Origin: GCA-2731375 sp002731375
GTDB lineage: Bacteria > Pseudomonadota > Alphaproteobacteria > GCA-2731375
NCBI GenBank assembly: GCA_030752605.1
Contig: JASMDX010000064.1
Span: forward strand, 1-64,000
Direction: 5' to 3'
DNA length: 64,000 nucleotides
Positions 24,575 to 33,759 of the stretch are shown here, piece by piece; within the stretch, counting starts at the first letter, position 1, and every line of letters begins with the position of its first letter. The notes below the pieces were generated by a model. The model ran no database searches. It was not told the DNA's origin and saw only the letters and a list, made by a program, of their open reading frames with translations. A program made the position numbers and the translations under genes.

Positions 24575-26832
24575 ACGAGCAAAATCCAGAGCGCGGCCGG
24601 GTATCCCTCGACGATCTGTTGAAGGCCAACAAGGCGCAATTCGACAAAATCTTCGCCGACCAGATGCAGGCGAGCGGCTTGCTTTCGGTCGATCACCGGC
24701 CCGCCACCGCCGACGATCGCGCCTCCGCCAGTGTCGCCAGCACTCAGAGCGCGGATAACGTCACGGCACAATTAAACGCCCAGTATGGCAGCGGCTGGTC
24801 GTCGGAAATTCTGGAACATTCCGCCGAACGGGGCGGCGTTTCCGTCCTGGTCAAACTTACGGTCGGCGACGTTTCAAAAATGCAGTTTGGCACCGCGCGG
24901 GCCAATGGCGATAAAGGCAAGGCACTGCAACGGGCCACCGACGATGCCCTGGCGAAATGTTACGCCATGCTGGCGAACGGCGAGCCTGCAACCGAGGCCA
25001 CCGCCTCTGCGCAGAGGCCACGGCAGGCGCTTCACCCCGCCGACGTAGCCCAGCAACCGGCGCCGGTTGGTGACAAGCTGGATGGGGTTACCCTGGATCT
25101 GATCGAGAACGCCTTGCGCAACGCCCGTCACGAAATGGACGCGGTACTGTTCCGCTCAGCCATGTCGCCGGTGATCCGCGAGCAGCACGACGAATTTCCC
25201 ATGATCACCGATCCCAAGGGCCGCATGATCGTCGGGCAGTTCGGATCCTACGTACCAGCGATGTTGAAGACACAGAATTTCGACCTGGAACCGGGTGATG
25301 TGATCCTGCAAAGTGATCCGTTTCAGTGCGGCGGCGCCATTAGTCACATAAACGACTGGCTGATTCTGGTGCCTGTGTTCTTTCACGGCAACCTGGTCGG
25401 CTTCACCTCCATGTTTGGGCATATGATGGACGTGGGGGGTCCGGTACCGGGCTCCATGCCTACCGCCGCCACGTCGATCTTTGGCGAAGGTCTGCGCATT
25501 CCCCCAATCAAGCTGTACGAAGGCGGCGTGCTGAACCGTGCCGCCCTTGACCTGATCATGAATAATACCCGTACACCGGAGATGAACTATTCCGACCTGA
25601 TGGCCATTCTGGCTGGTTGCCGGGCCGGTGAAAAACGCGTCATCGAACTGTGTGAACGTTTCGGTGGGAACATCTATGCCGATGCCTGCGATGCCCTGTT
25701 GGAACGCACCGAGCGCGCCATGCGCCAGTTGATCGTGGCGAACCTACCGACCGAACCGCAGTCGTTCGAGGATTATGTGGACAGCGATGGTTGCGGCAAC
25801 GGCCCCTTCAAGATGAAGTTGACCGTTTGGCGCGAAGGTGAACATGCCTATTTCGATTGGACCGGGACCGCCGATCAAGCGCCTGGGCCCATCAACTTCT
25901 ACCTCCACGAAGGTATGTTCAAGATGTTCATCGGGGTCTACATGATCATGGTGTTCGACCCCCAGATCCTGTTCAACGACGGCTTCTACGATCTGATACA
26001 CGTCACCCTGCCCAAAGGTTCGTTGGTGCATCCAGATTTTCCGGCCTCGCTTGGCTGCCGCACCCATACATTATCGCGGCAGTTCGACGTCATGGGCGGT
26101 GCCTTGAGCCACAACGCGCCGGAGCTGGCGACGGCGGCAGGCTATGGCTCGAGCCCGCATTTCCTGTTTTCCGGCACGGATCTGGATGGCCGAGATTTTC
26201 AGTTGATGGAGATCCTTTACGGCGGCATTCCGGGTCGGCCTATCGGCGACGGCATGGACGGCCATTCCTGGTGGCCTCTGTTCGAGAACATCCCAACCGA
26301 ATATCTGGAAACCTATTACCCCATGGTGATCGAAAGCTATGGCAGTATCAAAGACACCGGGGGTGCGGGTTTGCACCGGGGCGGCAACGGGATTGAAAAA
26401 ATTTACCGGCTGCTGGCCGAGGGCGATGTCTCCATTCACGATGACCGTGATGTCAGCCAGCCTTGGGGTATTCTGGGCGGCAAGCCTGGTGCGGTATCGA
26501 AAAAATTCCTGATTCGCAAAGATGGCGAGAAGACGCCCCTGCCCGCGAAAATTGATAATGTGCGGGTCCGGCCTGGCGACCGTATTGTATTCTGCACCGC
26601 CGGTGGCGGCGGCTGGGGCGATCCGTTGGAGCGTGATCCGATTTGGGTGCGCAATGACGTGGCGCGAAAACTGGTCAGTATCGAGTTGGCGCACAGTGAT
26701 TATGGCGTGGTTCTGGAGGGGGCAGAGATTGTCGTTGACCACCGGGCCAGCCAGGATTTGCGCGAAGGTATGAGGCGAAACCGCAAAGCCTTGCCGATGT
26801 TTGATTTTGGTGACCGGCGTGGCAGTAAATAG
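24571..26832 (+). CDS. hyuB: hydantoinase/oxoprolinase subunit B (HyuB) with an extra N-terminal domain
   Basis: Catalytic partner of HyuA, 753 residues, well above the usual 550-600. The HyuB domain proper starts near residue 168 (DGVTLDLIENALRNARHEMD) and runs to the end, with SPVIREQHDEFPMITD, SDPFQCGGAISHINDWLI, GHMMDVGGPVPGS and the C-terminal RPGDRIVFCTAGGGGWGDPL. The first 165 residues are additional: a short helical start (SLDDLLKANKAQFDKIFAD), a linker, and residues 65-135 (YGSGWSSEILEHSAERGGVS, then GDKGKALQRATDDALAKC) that recall the Rad52/Rad22-like strand-helix pattern. That similarity is by eye only. Start at the ATGA overlap with hyuA. Confidence 0.9.
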   Translation: MNEQNPERGRVSLDDLLKANKAQFDKIFADQMQASGLLSVDHRPATADDRASASVASTQSADNVTAQLNAQYGSGWSSEILEHSAERGGVSVLVKLTVGDVSKMQFGTARANGDKGKALQRATDDALAKCYAMLANGEPATEATASAQRPRQALHPADVAQQPAPVGDKLDGVTLDLIENALRNARHEMDAVLFRSAMSPVIREQHDEFPMITDPKGRMIVGQFGSYVPAMLKTQNFDLEPGDVILQSDPFQCGGAISHINDWLILVPVFFHGNLVGFTSMFGHMMDVGGPVPGSMPTAATSIFGEGLRIPPIKLYEGGVLNRAALDLIMNNTRTPEMNYSDLMAILAGCRAGEKRVIELCERFGGNIYADACDALLERTERAMRQLIVANLPTEPQSFEDYVDSDGCGNGPFKMKLTVWREGEHAYFDWTGTADQAPGPINFYLHEGMFKMFIGVYMIMVFDPQILFNDGFYDLIHVTLPKGSLVHPDFPASLGCRTHTLSRQFDVMGGALSHNAPELATAAGYGSSPHFLFSGTDLDGRDFQLMEILYGGIPGRPIGDGMDGHSWWPLFENIPTEYLETYYPMVIESYGSIKDTGGAGLHRGGNGIEKIYRLLAEGDVSIHDDRDVSQPWGILGGKPGAVSKKFLIRKDGEKTPLPAKIDNVRVRPGDRIVFCTAGGGGWGDPLERDPIWVRNDVARKLVSIELAHSDYGVVLEGAEIVVDHRASQDLREGMRRNRKALPMFDFGDRRGSK

Positions 26833-26892
26833 GCTAAGACAGCTAGACTGAATCGAAATTACGAACACTAAGAAAACAAGGGTGCTTGCACG

Positions 26893-29709
26893 ATGTTTGA
26901 AGTTGGAATTGCGCTGTTTATCACGGCCATCGTCGTCATCGCGATCCTGTATATTATTTCCATCTGGATCTACAAGCGGGCGCCGTCGAATATGTGCTTC
27001 ATCCGCACGGGCTTTCGCGGCACCAAGGTTTGCTTGGGCAAGGGCGCCCTGGTCCTACCGGTATTTCACGAGGTCAGCTGGGTCTCCCTAGAAACCTTGA
27101 AGTTGATCATCTCCCGCTCCCGCGATCAGGCCATATTGACCTCGGACAATATCCGCATTGATGCGGTGGTCGAACTCTACACCCATGTAGGTCACACTGA
27201 CGACGCGGTGCTGGTCGCCTCGCGAAGCCTGGGTGAGAAGACCTTCGATTCCGATAAGGTGCGCAGCCTGCTGGAAGCCAAAGTCGTCGGCGCCCTGCGC
27301 AGTTACGCCGCGAAAAAGACCTTGAAGGAACTGCATCAAAACCGCGACGCCTTCGCCAACGACATCCGCAACGGCGTGACGGAAAGCTTTACCGCCAACG
27401 GTCTGGTCCTCGAAGAGGTCTCCATCGTCACCCTGGAACAGTCAGGCAAAGAGTTTTTCCGCACCGATAATGTTTTCGATGCCGAGGGCCTGAAGGTGAT
27501 TACCGAGATCACATCCGATGCCAAGCGCAAGGTGCATGAAACGGAAAAACGCACCACGGTTTCTATTCGCCAAAAAGACCTCGACACGCAATTGGAACTG
27601 TTGGAGATCGAACGCCACGAGGCCGTGGCCCGGGCCAATCAGGACAAGGAAGTCGCCAACGAACAGGCCAAGCAGCTGGGTGAAAAGCAGATTTACGTAC
27701 TGGATCAGCGCATGGGCGTGGAAGAGAAAGAAATAGATAACGAAAAATCTCTGGAACGCATGCGTACCGAGCGTGATCTGGCCGTAACCGAGGAAGCCAA
27801 GCGCCGGGAAGCAGCGGAAATTCAAAAGGAACTGGCGCTTGAAAAAGAGCGCCGGGACCGCGAGATTGAATTAATCGCCAAGGCGCGGGAAGAAGAACTG
27901 GCCAACATCTCCCGCAACCTGACCTTGGAAAAGGCCGAGCGCGACCGTCAAATCGAACTGGTAGCCAAAGCCAAGGAGTCCGAGCTGGCGGAAATCGACC
28001 GTACCCTGGCCCGTGAACAGGCGGAAAAGCAGCGCGAAATCGAGTTGTCGCAAAAAGAGAAAGAACGCCAGCAGACCGAAATCAACCGCATTACCGCCGT
28101 CATGGCGGAGGAAGAAACTGCCCGCGATGCCCGTCATGCCGCAGCCGAGGAAGCCAGTCTGGCGGTCCGCAAACGCGCCTTGGAAACACGTTTAGAAATG
28201 CTGGATCTGGACAAGGCGGAAAGCTTTGCCGCCGCCAAGCAGGAACAGGAAGTGGCCAACGAAAAGGCCAAGGTCTTGAGCGAGCAGCAACGCTTCATCC
28301 TTGATCGGCGCTGGGAGGTCGAGCAGGAGGAAATTCAAAAAGCCGAGTCATTGGAAAAAGCACAAATTGAGAAGGACGCCGCCGTGATCCGTCAGGGCGG
28401 GGCGACACACGCCGCCGAAATCGCCCGCAGCCTGGCCCGGCAAAAGGCCGAGCGCGATAGCGAGATTGAATTGATCGGCAAGGCGGAGGAACTGGAACGC
28501 GCCGAGATCCGCCGCACCCTGGCCCGCGAACAGGAGGAGCGCGACCGCGAAATCGCACTGGTCGCGAAGGCCGAGGAACTGGAAGCGGTCGAGGTCCGCA
28601 AGAATCTGGCTGTCGAGATGGAACAGCGGCAACGCGATATTGCCTTGATCGAAAAGGACAAGGAGCGTGAAGCCGCTGATATCAGGCGGTTCCAGGCTCG
28701 CGAGACCGAGGAACGCAACCGGGAAATCGCCATGGTCGAAAAGACCAAGGAGCTGGAGGTGGCGGAAGTGCAACGCCTGGCCACTACGGCGGAACGCGAG
28801 GGGGCGCAGCATCGGGTCGAATCCGTGCGCCTGGTCGCCGACGCCGAACGCGCCAAGGAGGTTGAGCAGATCGACGCCGAGATGCTGGCGGAAATTCGCC
28901 GTATCGACGAAGAGAGCAAGGCTACCATCACGCGCATGCATATGATCACCCAGTCCGAGGCGCGCAAGCTGGCCGCTGAGCAGGAATCGGACGCCACAAT
29001 GATCCGTGCCCGCGCCTCCGCTGAGGCCCAGAAAATTTCCGCCGAAGGTATCGAGCGGGAGGCCGCCGCCAAGGGCCGGGCCGAGATGGAGGTCGAAGCC
29101 CTGCGCGTGGAAAATACCCAGCGCCTGTTGGAAGCAGAGGCTTCCGGCATGGAAGCCAAGGCCGATGCCTTGAAGAAATACAACGATGCCGCGACCTTCC
29201 TGGAACTGGCCAAGCTATCCATCGAGGCGGATCGGGATATCCATATTGATCAGGCCAAGGCCATGGGCAATGCCCTGGAAGGGGCGCAGATCCGCATGTA
29301 CGGCGGCGGCGACGGCACAGTGGATACCATTCGCGGCCTGTTCACCCAGGGCTTTGGCGTCGGCGAGGTGCTGGAAGGATTCGCCCAGTCCATGCCCGAA
29401 GGCCTACGCCAGAAATTCACCGCCAACGGCCTACGCGGCCTGTTCGGACGCCCCTACGGCCAAGGCAGCCTGAGGGAAGCCGCCGATCATCTGGCCGCTT
29501 TGGTCGATAGTACCTTGAGCACGAAAAAAACTCGCGAGGCCAATTTCCCCGAGGCCTTGGAGAAACTGATTGAAGCCGCCGGCGATGACGAAACCATGAG
29601 CCAGACCCTGACCATGATGAAGGAGTTGAACAGCCGGGGTGGCTTTGATGAGGTACCGTTCGAGAGCGTCTGGAATATCATGCGGGCCGTCGCCAAGACA
29701 GCTGATTAG
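26893..29709 (+). CDS. giant flotillin / SPFH-domain protein with a duplicated coiled coil
   Basis: 938 residues, about twice a normal flotillin. N-terminal membrane helix (about 5-28), SPFH/band-7 domain (about 30-215, SLETLKLIISRSRDQAILTS), then a long charged coiled coil (216-790), and a C-terminal domain with GLRGLFGRPYGQG. The coiled coil contains an exact 200-residue duplication: residues 226-425 (RQKDLDTQLELLEIE) and 426-625 (RKRALETRLEMLDLD). Each unit ends in a run of 29-residue repeats of the form AEIxRxLAxExxERDREIxL beginning at 308, 337, 366, 395 and at 508, 537, 566, 595, 624. Flotillins scaffold membrane microdomains by oligomerising through this region. It lies 60 bases after hyuB and may be cotranscribed. 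Confidence 0.9.
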   Translation: MFEVGIALFITAIVVIAILYIISIWIYKRAPSNMCFIRTGFRGTKVCLGKGALVLPVFHEVSWVSLETLKLIISRSRDQAILTSDNIRIDAVVELYTHVGHTDDAVLVASRSLGEKTFDSDKVRSLLEAKVVGALRSYAAKKTLKELHQNRDAFANDIRNGVTESFTANGLVLEEVSIVTLEQSGKEFFRTDNVFDAEGLKVITEITSDAKRKVHETEKRTTVSIRQKDLDTQLELLEIERHEAVARANQDKEVANEQAKQLGEKQIYVLDQRMGVEEKEIDNEKSLERMRTERDLAVTEEAKRREAAEIQKELALEKERRDREIELIAKAREEELANISRNLTLEKAERDRQIELVAKAKESELAEIDRTLAREQAEKQREIELSQKEKERQQTEINRITAVMAEEETARDARHAAAEEASLAVRKRALETRLEMLDLDKAESFAAAKQEQEVANEKAKVLSEQQRFILDRRWEVEQEEIQKAESLEKAQIEKDAAVIRQGGATHAAEIARSLARQKAERDSEIELIGKAEELERAEIRRTLAREQEERDREIALVAKAEELEAVEVRKNLAVEMEQRQRDIALIEKDKEREAADIRRFQARETEERNREIAMVEKTKELEVAEVQRLATTAEREGAQHRVESVRLVADAERAKEVEQIDAEMLAEIRRIDEESKATITRMHMITQSEARKLAAEQESDATMIRARASAEAQKISAEGIEREAAAKGRAEMEVEALRVENTQRLLEAEASGMEAKADALKKYNDAATFLELAKLSIEADRDIHIDQAKAMGNALEGAQIRMYGGGDGTVDTIRGLFTQGFGVGEVLEGFAQSMPEGLRQKFTANGLRGLFGRPYGQGSLREAADHLAALVDSTLSTKKTREANFPEALEKLIEAAGDDETMSQTLTMMKELNSRGGFDEVPFESVWNIMRAVAKTAD

Positions 29710-29734
29710 GCTGGGTGGGCATGAGGAACCAGGT

Positions 29735-29826
29735 ATTGCCATCATTCCCGCGAAAGCGGGAACCCAGAGCCATTATACAGGGCTTCATGGCAAGCATGGA
29801 CTGCCGCTTTCGTGGGAGTGACAATG
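29735..29826. repeat. palindromic intergenic repeat (REP-like hairpin)
   Basis: Two imperfect inverted arms of about 24 bases, 29735-29759 (CATTCCCGCGAAAGCGG core) and 29804-29826 (CCGCTTTCGTGGGAGTGACA core), enclose 44 bases. The sequence class, cattcccgcgaaagcggg, is a widespread dispersed palindrome in proteobacterial intergenic regions. It lies between the flotillin stop and the ABC ATPase start, where the RNA form could also act as a terminator or 3'-end stabiliser for the flotillin message. Only one copy was seen in this window. Confidence 0.7.
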
Positions 29827-29830
29827 GGAT

Positions 29831-30943
29831 ATGGCCGAACTAGACGTTGTCATAGAGCATGTGGATAAGACCTTTCCGGGCGACACCCGGGCGGTCATTG
29901 ATTTCAATGCCGAGATCGTACATGGCGAGTTCGTCTCCATGCTGGGGCCGTCAGGCTGTGGCAAGACCACCCTGTTGCGCATGATCGGCGGTTTGGAGGA
30001 GGTCACGCGGGGCAAGATTTTTATCTCCGGCCAGGATGTCACCGACCTGCCGCCCTCGCACCGCGACACCTCGATGATGTTTCAAAGTTTCGCGCTGTTC
30101 CCCCACAGAACAGTTTTCCAGAACGTTGAATTCAGCCTAAAAATGCGTGGCATGGACAAGAACATGCGCGCCGGCAAGGTTTGGGCCATGCTGGAAACCG
30201 TAGGCCTGGATCAACTGGCGTCGCGCCGGCCGTCCGATCTGTCCGGCGGCCAGCAACAGCGCGTCGCCCTGGCCCGGGCTTTGATTTCGGAACCAACGGT
30301 ATTGCTGCTGGACGAGCCCTTGGGCGCACTCGACTATAACCTGCGCCAGACCATGATGGTCGAGCTGAAAAAGATACAGCAGGAAACCGGCATTACCTTC
30401 ATCATGGTCACCCATTCTCAGCAGGAAGCCATGTCCATGGCCGACAAGGTTATCGTGATGAGCGATGCCATGGTGCAGCAGATTGGGTCATCCAGGGAAA
30501 TTCATGAAAACCCACGCAACCGCTTCGTCGCCGATTTCATCGGCAACAACAATATGTTCAAGGGCACAATCAAATCCCGCAGCGGTTCCATGATTTTTGT
30601 AGAGGCGGAGCAGCAGCTCTATTATATTCGTGTACCAGAGCATATTCGCCAGGTGCCTGTTGGTCAGGAGGCTCATTTCTCAGTCCGCGCCGATCTGATG
30701 CATACGGGGGACAATCCGGACATGGCCAATAAAGTCGTAGGCAGCTATGTCGCGACGGAATTTCTTGGCACCTTGGAAACCGACGTGTTTGAACTTGAGC
30801 CAGGTCAATTCGTACATGTGGAACAGCATCGTAAATTGTCGGACAGTACCTACAAGATTGGCGAGCAAGAGACCTTATGTTTTGCCGCCGATTCCGGCAT
30901 GCTGTTGGAGAGAACTCGGCGGCCGGAGGATTTGGACCGCTAG
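29831..30943 (+). CDS. ABC transporter ATP-binding protein (PotA-like)
   Basis: ATPase of a spermidine/putrescine-type (or other cationic solute) ABC importer, 370 residues. Walker A GPSGCGKTTLLRMIGG, signature LSGGQQQRVALARAL, Walker B VLLLDEPLGALD, H-loop MVTHSQQEAMSM, then a C-terminal TOBE regulatory region (about 290-355, HFSVRADLMHTGD). The permeases and binding protein of the same type lie 3-7 kb away on the opposite strand. Between them are an oxidase and two damaged sugar-acid genes, so the transporter genes are split into two transcripts. GTG and ATG starts are both near; ATG 29831 is used. Confidence 0.9.
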   Translation: MAELDVVIEHVDKTFPGDTRAVIDFNAEIVHGEFVSMLGPSGCGKTTLLRMIGGLEEVTRGKIFISGQDVTDLPPSHRDTSMMFQSFALFPHRTVFQNVEFSLKMRGMDKNMRAGKVWAMLETVGLDQLASRRPSDLSGGQQQRVALARALISEPTVLLLDEPLGALDYNLRQTMMVELKKIQQETGITFIMVTHSQQEAMSMADKVIVMSDAMVQQIGSSREIHENPRNRFVADFIGNNNMFKGTIKSRSGSMIFVEAEQQLYYIRVPEHIRQVPVGQEAHFSVRADLMHTGDNPDMANKVVGSYVATEFLGTLETDVFELEPGQFVHVEQHRKLSDSTYKIGEQETLCFAADSGMLLERTRRPEDLDR

Positions 30944-30970
30944 ACCTTCGTATTCGATGGGTAGACCACA

Positions 30971-32251
30971 ATGGATAAGACCGCCGATGTTGTCGTAATT
31001 GGTGCCGGTATCGCCGGCACCGCCACTGCCTACTACTTGGCCAAAGGCGGTGCATCAGTCATTGTTTGCGAGAAGGGCGAAATCGCCGGCGAACAATCCA
31101 GCCGCAACTGGGGCTTTGTCCGCCAGCAGGGCCGCGACCCCGCCGAAATCCCGCTGATGATGGAAGCCAACAAGATCTGGCGCGGCCTGGAGCGGGAATT
31201 GAACGCCGACCTGGAATGGCTATCCGCCGGCAACTTGGTCACTTTCGATACGGATGAAGAGGCTGCCGGGTGGGAGCAATGGCAGAAAACAGCGGCGGAA
31301 TTTGGCCTTCCTACGCAAATTTTGAGCCGCGCTAAATTGGATGCAATCACGCCAGGCAATGCCTTTGACTGCAAGGGCGCCATTTTCACCGAAAACGACG
31401 GCCAGGCGGAACCAACGAAAGTCACCGCCGCCCTGGCCCGCGCCGCCGAGGGCCGGGGCGCGGAATTCTTGACCCATTGCGCGGTGTTCGAGGTCGAGAC
31501 CACGGGCGGCGTCGCGTCTGGCGTGGTCACGGAACATGGCGTCATCCGCGCGCCGGTGGTGGTCTGCGCCGGCGGTGCCTGGTCGGGGCGGTTCCTCCGT
31601 ACACTCGGTTTGAAATTGCCACAGATGTGGATCAAGGGCTCGGTCGCGCGGACCACGGCGGCGCCCGTCATCTCGCATACAGCCACCTGGACCGGAGTGG
31701 CTTTTCGTCAGCGCCGGGATGGCACCTTCAATATCGCCACCCGCTCGGCGGATCATGACCTGACCCTGGAAAGCGTGCTGAATTTTCCCTCCTTCGCCGG
31801 AAGTTTTGTCCGCAACAAGCGGGACATTAAGCTCAACCTGAACCGCCTTGCGTTTGATCTACTTGGCGGCAGCTTCTCGAAATCCGCCCTGACGAAGGAA
31901 CTGACCACCCACCGCATCCTCGACCCCGAACCCAATCACAAGGTCCTCAACCACGTACTCTCGGAACTGCGCCGTCTGTTGCCGGATACGGCGGCGGTGG
32001 AGATCGAGCGTAAATGGGCCGGCTATGTGGACATGGCGCCGGATATGCTGCCGACCCTGGATGCCCTCGACCAACCATCGGGCCTGGTTCTGGCCACAGG
32101 CTTTTCAGGCCATGGCTTTGGCATGGGGCCCATCGTGGGCCGGCTAATTTCCGAGCTGATCCTGCGTAGCAAGCCTTCGTTGGATCTGCACGCCTTTCGT
32201 TTCAGCCGTTATTCCGACGGCACGAAACTCACGCCCCACAGCGTGGTGTAA
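30971..32251 (+). CDS. FAD-dependent oxidoreductase (DAO family, sarcosine/gamma-glutamylputrescine oxidase-like)
   Basis: Flavoprotein oxidase of 426 residues acting on amino or N-methyl compounds. FAD motif VVVIGAGIAGTATAYYLAKGG at the N-terminus, then SSRNWGFVRQQGRDP, VVVCAGGAWSG, and the C-terminal FAD-contact GLVLATGFSGHGFGMGPIVG. It is of the heterotetrameric-sarcosine-oxidase-beta / PuuB-like size class. It lies 27 bases after the PotA-like ATPase. Together with a polyamine-type importer it would oxidise an imported amine; together with creatinase it could oxidise sarcosine. The sequence does not decide between these. Confidence 0.86.
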   Translation: MDKTADVVVIGAGIAGTATAYYLAKGGASVIVCEKGEIAGEQSSRNWGFVRQQGRDPAEIPLMMEANKIWRGLERELNADLEWLSAGNLVTFDTDEEAAGWEQWQKTAAEFGLPTQILSRAKLDAITPGNAFDCKGAIFTENDGQAEPTKVTAALARAAEGRGAEFLTHCAVFEVETTGGVASGVVTEHGVIRAPVVVCAGGAWSGRFLRTLGLKLPQMWIKGSVARTTAAPVISHTATWTGVAFRQRRDGTFNIATRSADHDLTLESVLNFPSFAGSFVRNKRDIKLNLNRLAFDLLGGSFSKSALTKELTTHRILDPEPNHKVLNHVLSELRRLLPDTAAVEIERKWAGYVDMAPDMLPTLDALDQPSGLVLATGFSGHGFGMGPIVGRLISELILRSKPSLDLHAFRFSRYSDGTKLTPHSVV

Positions 32252-32264
32252 CCGGAGACATCCC

Positions 32265-32834
32265 ATGAAGACAGTTTTGATTACCGGTGCCGCGGGCGGC
32301 ATCGGCACGCGTCTGCGCACATTGTTAAAAGGCGTCTATCCGCGTCTAACCCTCTCCGACATGGCCCAGGTCACGGCGTTGCTGCGAGGCGTCGATGACA
32401 AGGTCCGCCCCGACAGCCGTTACGGCGTATCCAAAGCCTTTGGCGAGGCCCTGGGTTCATTCTATGCCGAGAAATTCGGCCTCGGCGTCCTTTCCATCCG
32501 TATCGGCAACATCGATGACTATCCGGTGGACGAGCGGCGTCTGTCGATCTGGGTCAGCCCACGCGACCTGGTGCAACTGATCCGCATTGGCCTGGAGCAC
32601 CCGGATCTGGGTTACGAGATTGTCTGGGGCGCCTCCGCCAACGCACGGGCCTGGTGGGACAACGAACCGGCACACCGTCTTGGCTATCGCCCCCAGGACC
32701 ACGCCGAGGACCACCGGGACCGCGCCCTGGCGGCGGAGACGGAGCGCACACCGAATGCAGTAGCCGACTATTTTCAGGGCGGTGATTTTTGCGCCTTTGA
32801 TTTCGCTGGTCCCACACCCGAAGGAGACGCATGA
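32265..32834 (+). pseudogene. NAD-dependent epimerase/uronate dehydrogenase-like gene with internal in-frame deletions
   Basis: 189 codons, open from ATG to TGA, versus about 265 in the family. The Gly-rich NAD loop ITGAAGGIGTRL and the active-site YGVSKAFGE are present, and the C-terminus (VWGASANARAWWDN, DYFQGGDF) follows uronate dehydrogenase closely. The stretches between the first strand (LTLSD) and DMAQVTALLRGVD, and between that and DKVRPDSRYG, are missing. These losses remove the second NAD-contact strand and the SSN catalytic Ser segment. Reading frame was kept through both losses. Almost certainly inactive. ATG-TGA overlap with the enolase-superfamily gene that follows. Confidence 0.62.
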
Positions 32835-33759
32835 TCATGGCGACCATCGAAGCCGTTGATTTTTTCTATCTGCGTATGCCGACGGTCGAGGCAATCGCCG
32901 ACAACAGCCAGGATTCACTGCTGGTGCGCATCGCCTCGGGCGACGAGGCGGGCTGGGTCATGTGAAAAGCACGGCGAAGACGCCCTATGCCTCGCAGCTG
33001 TTCGGCAATGACCCGCATGAGACACTGACCAAGGGCGCGGCCCAGCGGAAAGCTGGATTTCGCGCCGTTAAATTCGGCTGGGGCCCATATGGTCAAGGTG
33101 ATGCGGCAACGGACGCCGCGCACATCGCCGCCGCACGCGAGGGCCTGGGCGAGGACGGTATTCTGTTGGTCGATGCAGGCACGGTCTGGGTCGACGACGT
33201 GGAGGCCGCCGCCGCGCGCCTTGACGCGTTAAAAACACACCGGGCCACCTGGCTGGAGGAACCATTCATCTCCGCCGCCCTAGGCGCTTATAAGGCGCTG
33301 GCCGAACGGGCCGCACCACTGCGTCTGGCAGGCGGTGAAGGGGCGCATAACTTTCATATGGCACAGCAGATGATCGACCATGCCGGCCTGGGCTATGTGC
33401 AGATCGACGCTGGACGCATGGGCATCTCTGACGGCAAGCGGGTGGCCGATTATGCCGCCCAGCGCGATGTCCGTTTCGTCAACCATACCTTTAATTCACA
33501 CATCGCGCTCAGCGCCTCGCTGCAGGCCTTCGCCGGACACGAAAAGGATGATATTTGCGAATACCCGGTAGAGGCCAAGGCGCTATCAAGGGAGATTACC
33601 CAGAGCCTGATTGAACGGGATGGTGATGGCCTGATCAGCGCGCCCGAGGCACCAGGTCTGGGCATGGAGATCGATGCGGACGCCCTGGCCCGCTATCTGG
33701 TTCAGGTCGAGATCACGATTGATGGCGAGGTCGGCTACAAAACACCCCAGCTAACGTGA
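32831..33759 (+). pseudogene. enolase-superfamily (mandelate racemase/sugar-acid dehydratase) gene, internally deleted and frameshifted
   Basis: The first frame gives MIMATIEAVDFFYLRMPTVE then DSLLVRIASGDEAGWVM and TGA at 32963-32965. From 32962 a second frame (+2) carries the C-terminal barrel: TPYASQLFGNDP, AVKFGWGPYGQGD with a KxxW-type Lys, GILLVDAGT and TWLEEPF (metal ligands), LAGGEGAHN, and NHTFNSHIA with the base His. About 70-90 codons joining capping domain and barrel are missing, and the frame is lost. The stop overlaps the convergent permease gene by 9 bases. With the epimerase before it this was a sugar-acid catabolic pair. Confidence 0.7.

Noticed and set aside
28348..29222. Long minus-strand frames opposite the flotillin coiled coil
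   Set aside because: Repetitive composition on the sense strand produces long antisense frames (Ser/Arg- and Leu/Phe-rich). No independent evidence.
32963..32965. TGA in the enolase-family gene as another Sec codon
   Set aside because: The continuation of the protein is in a different frame (+2) and a large internal segment is missing, so this TGA is a consequence of a deletion and not a recoded codon.
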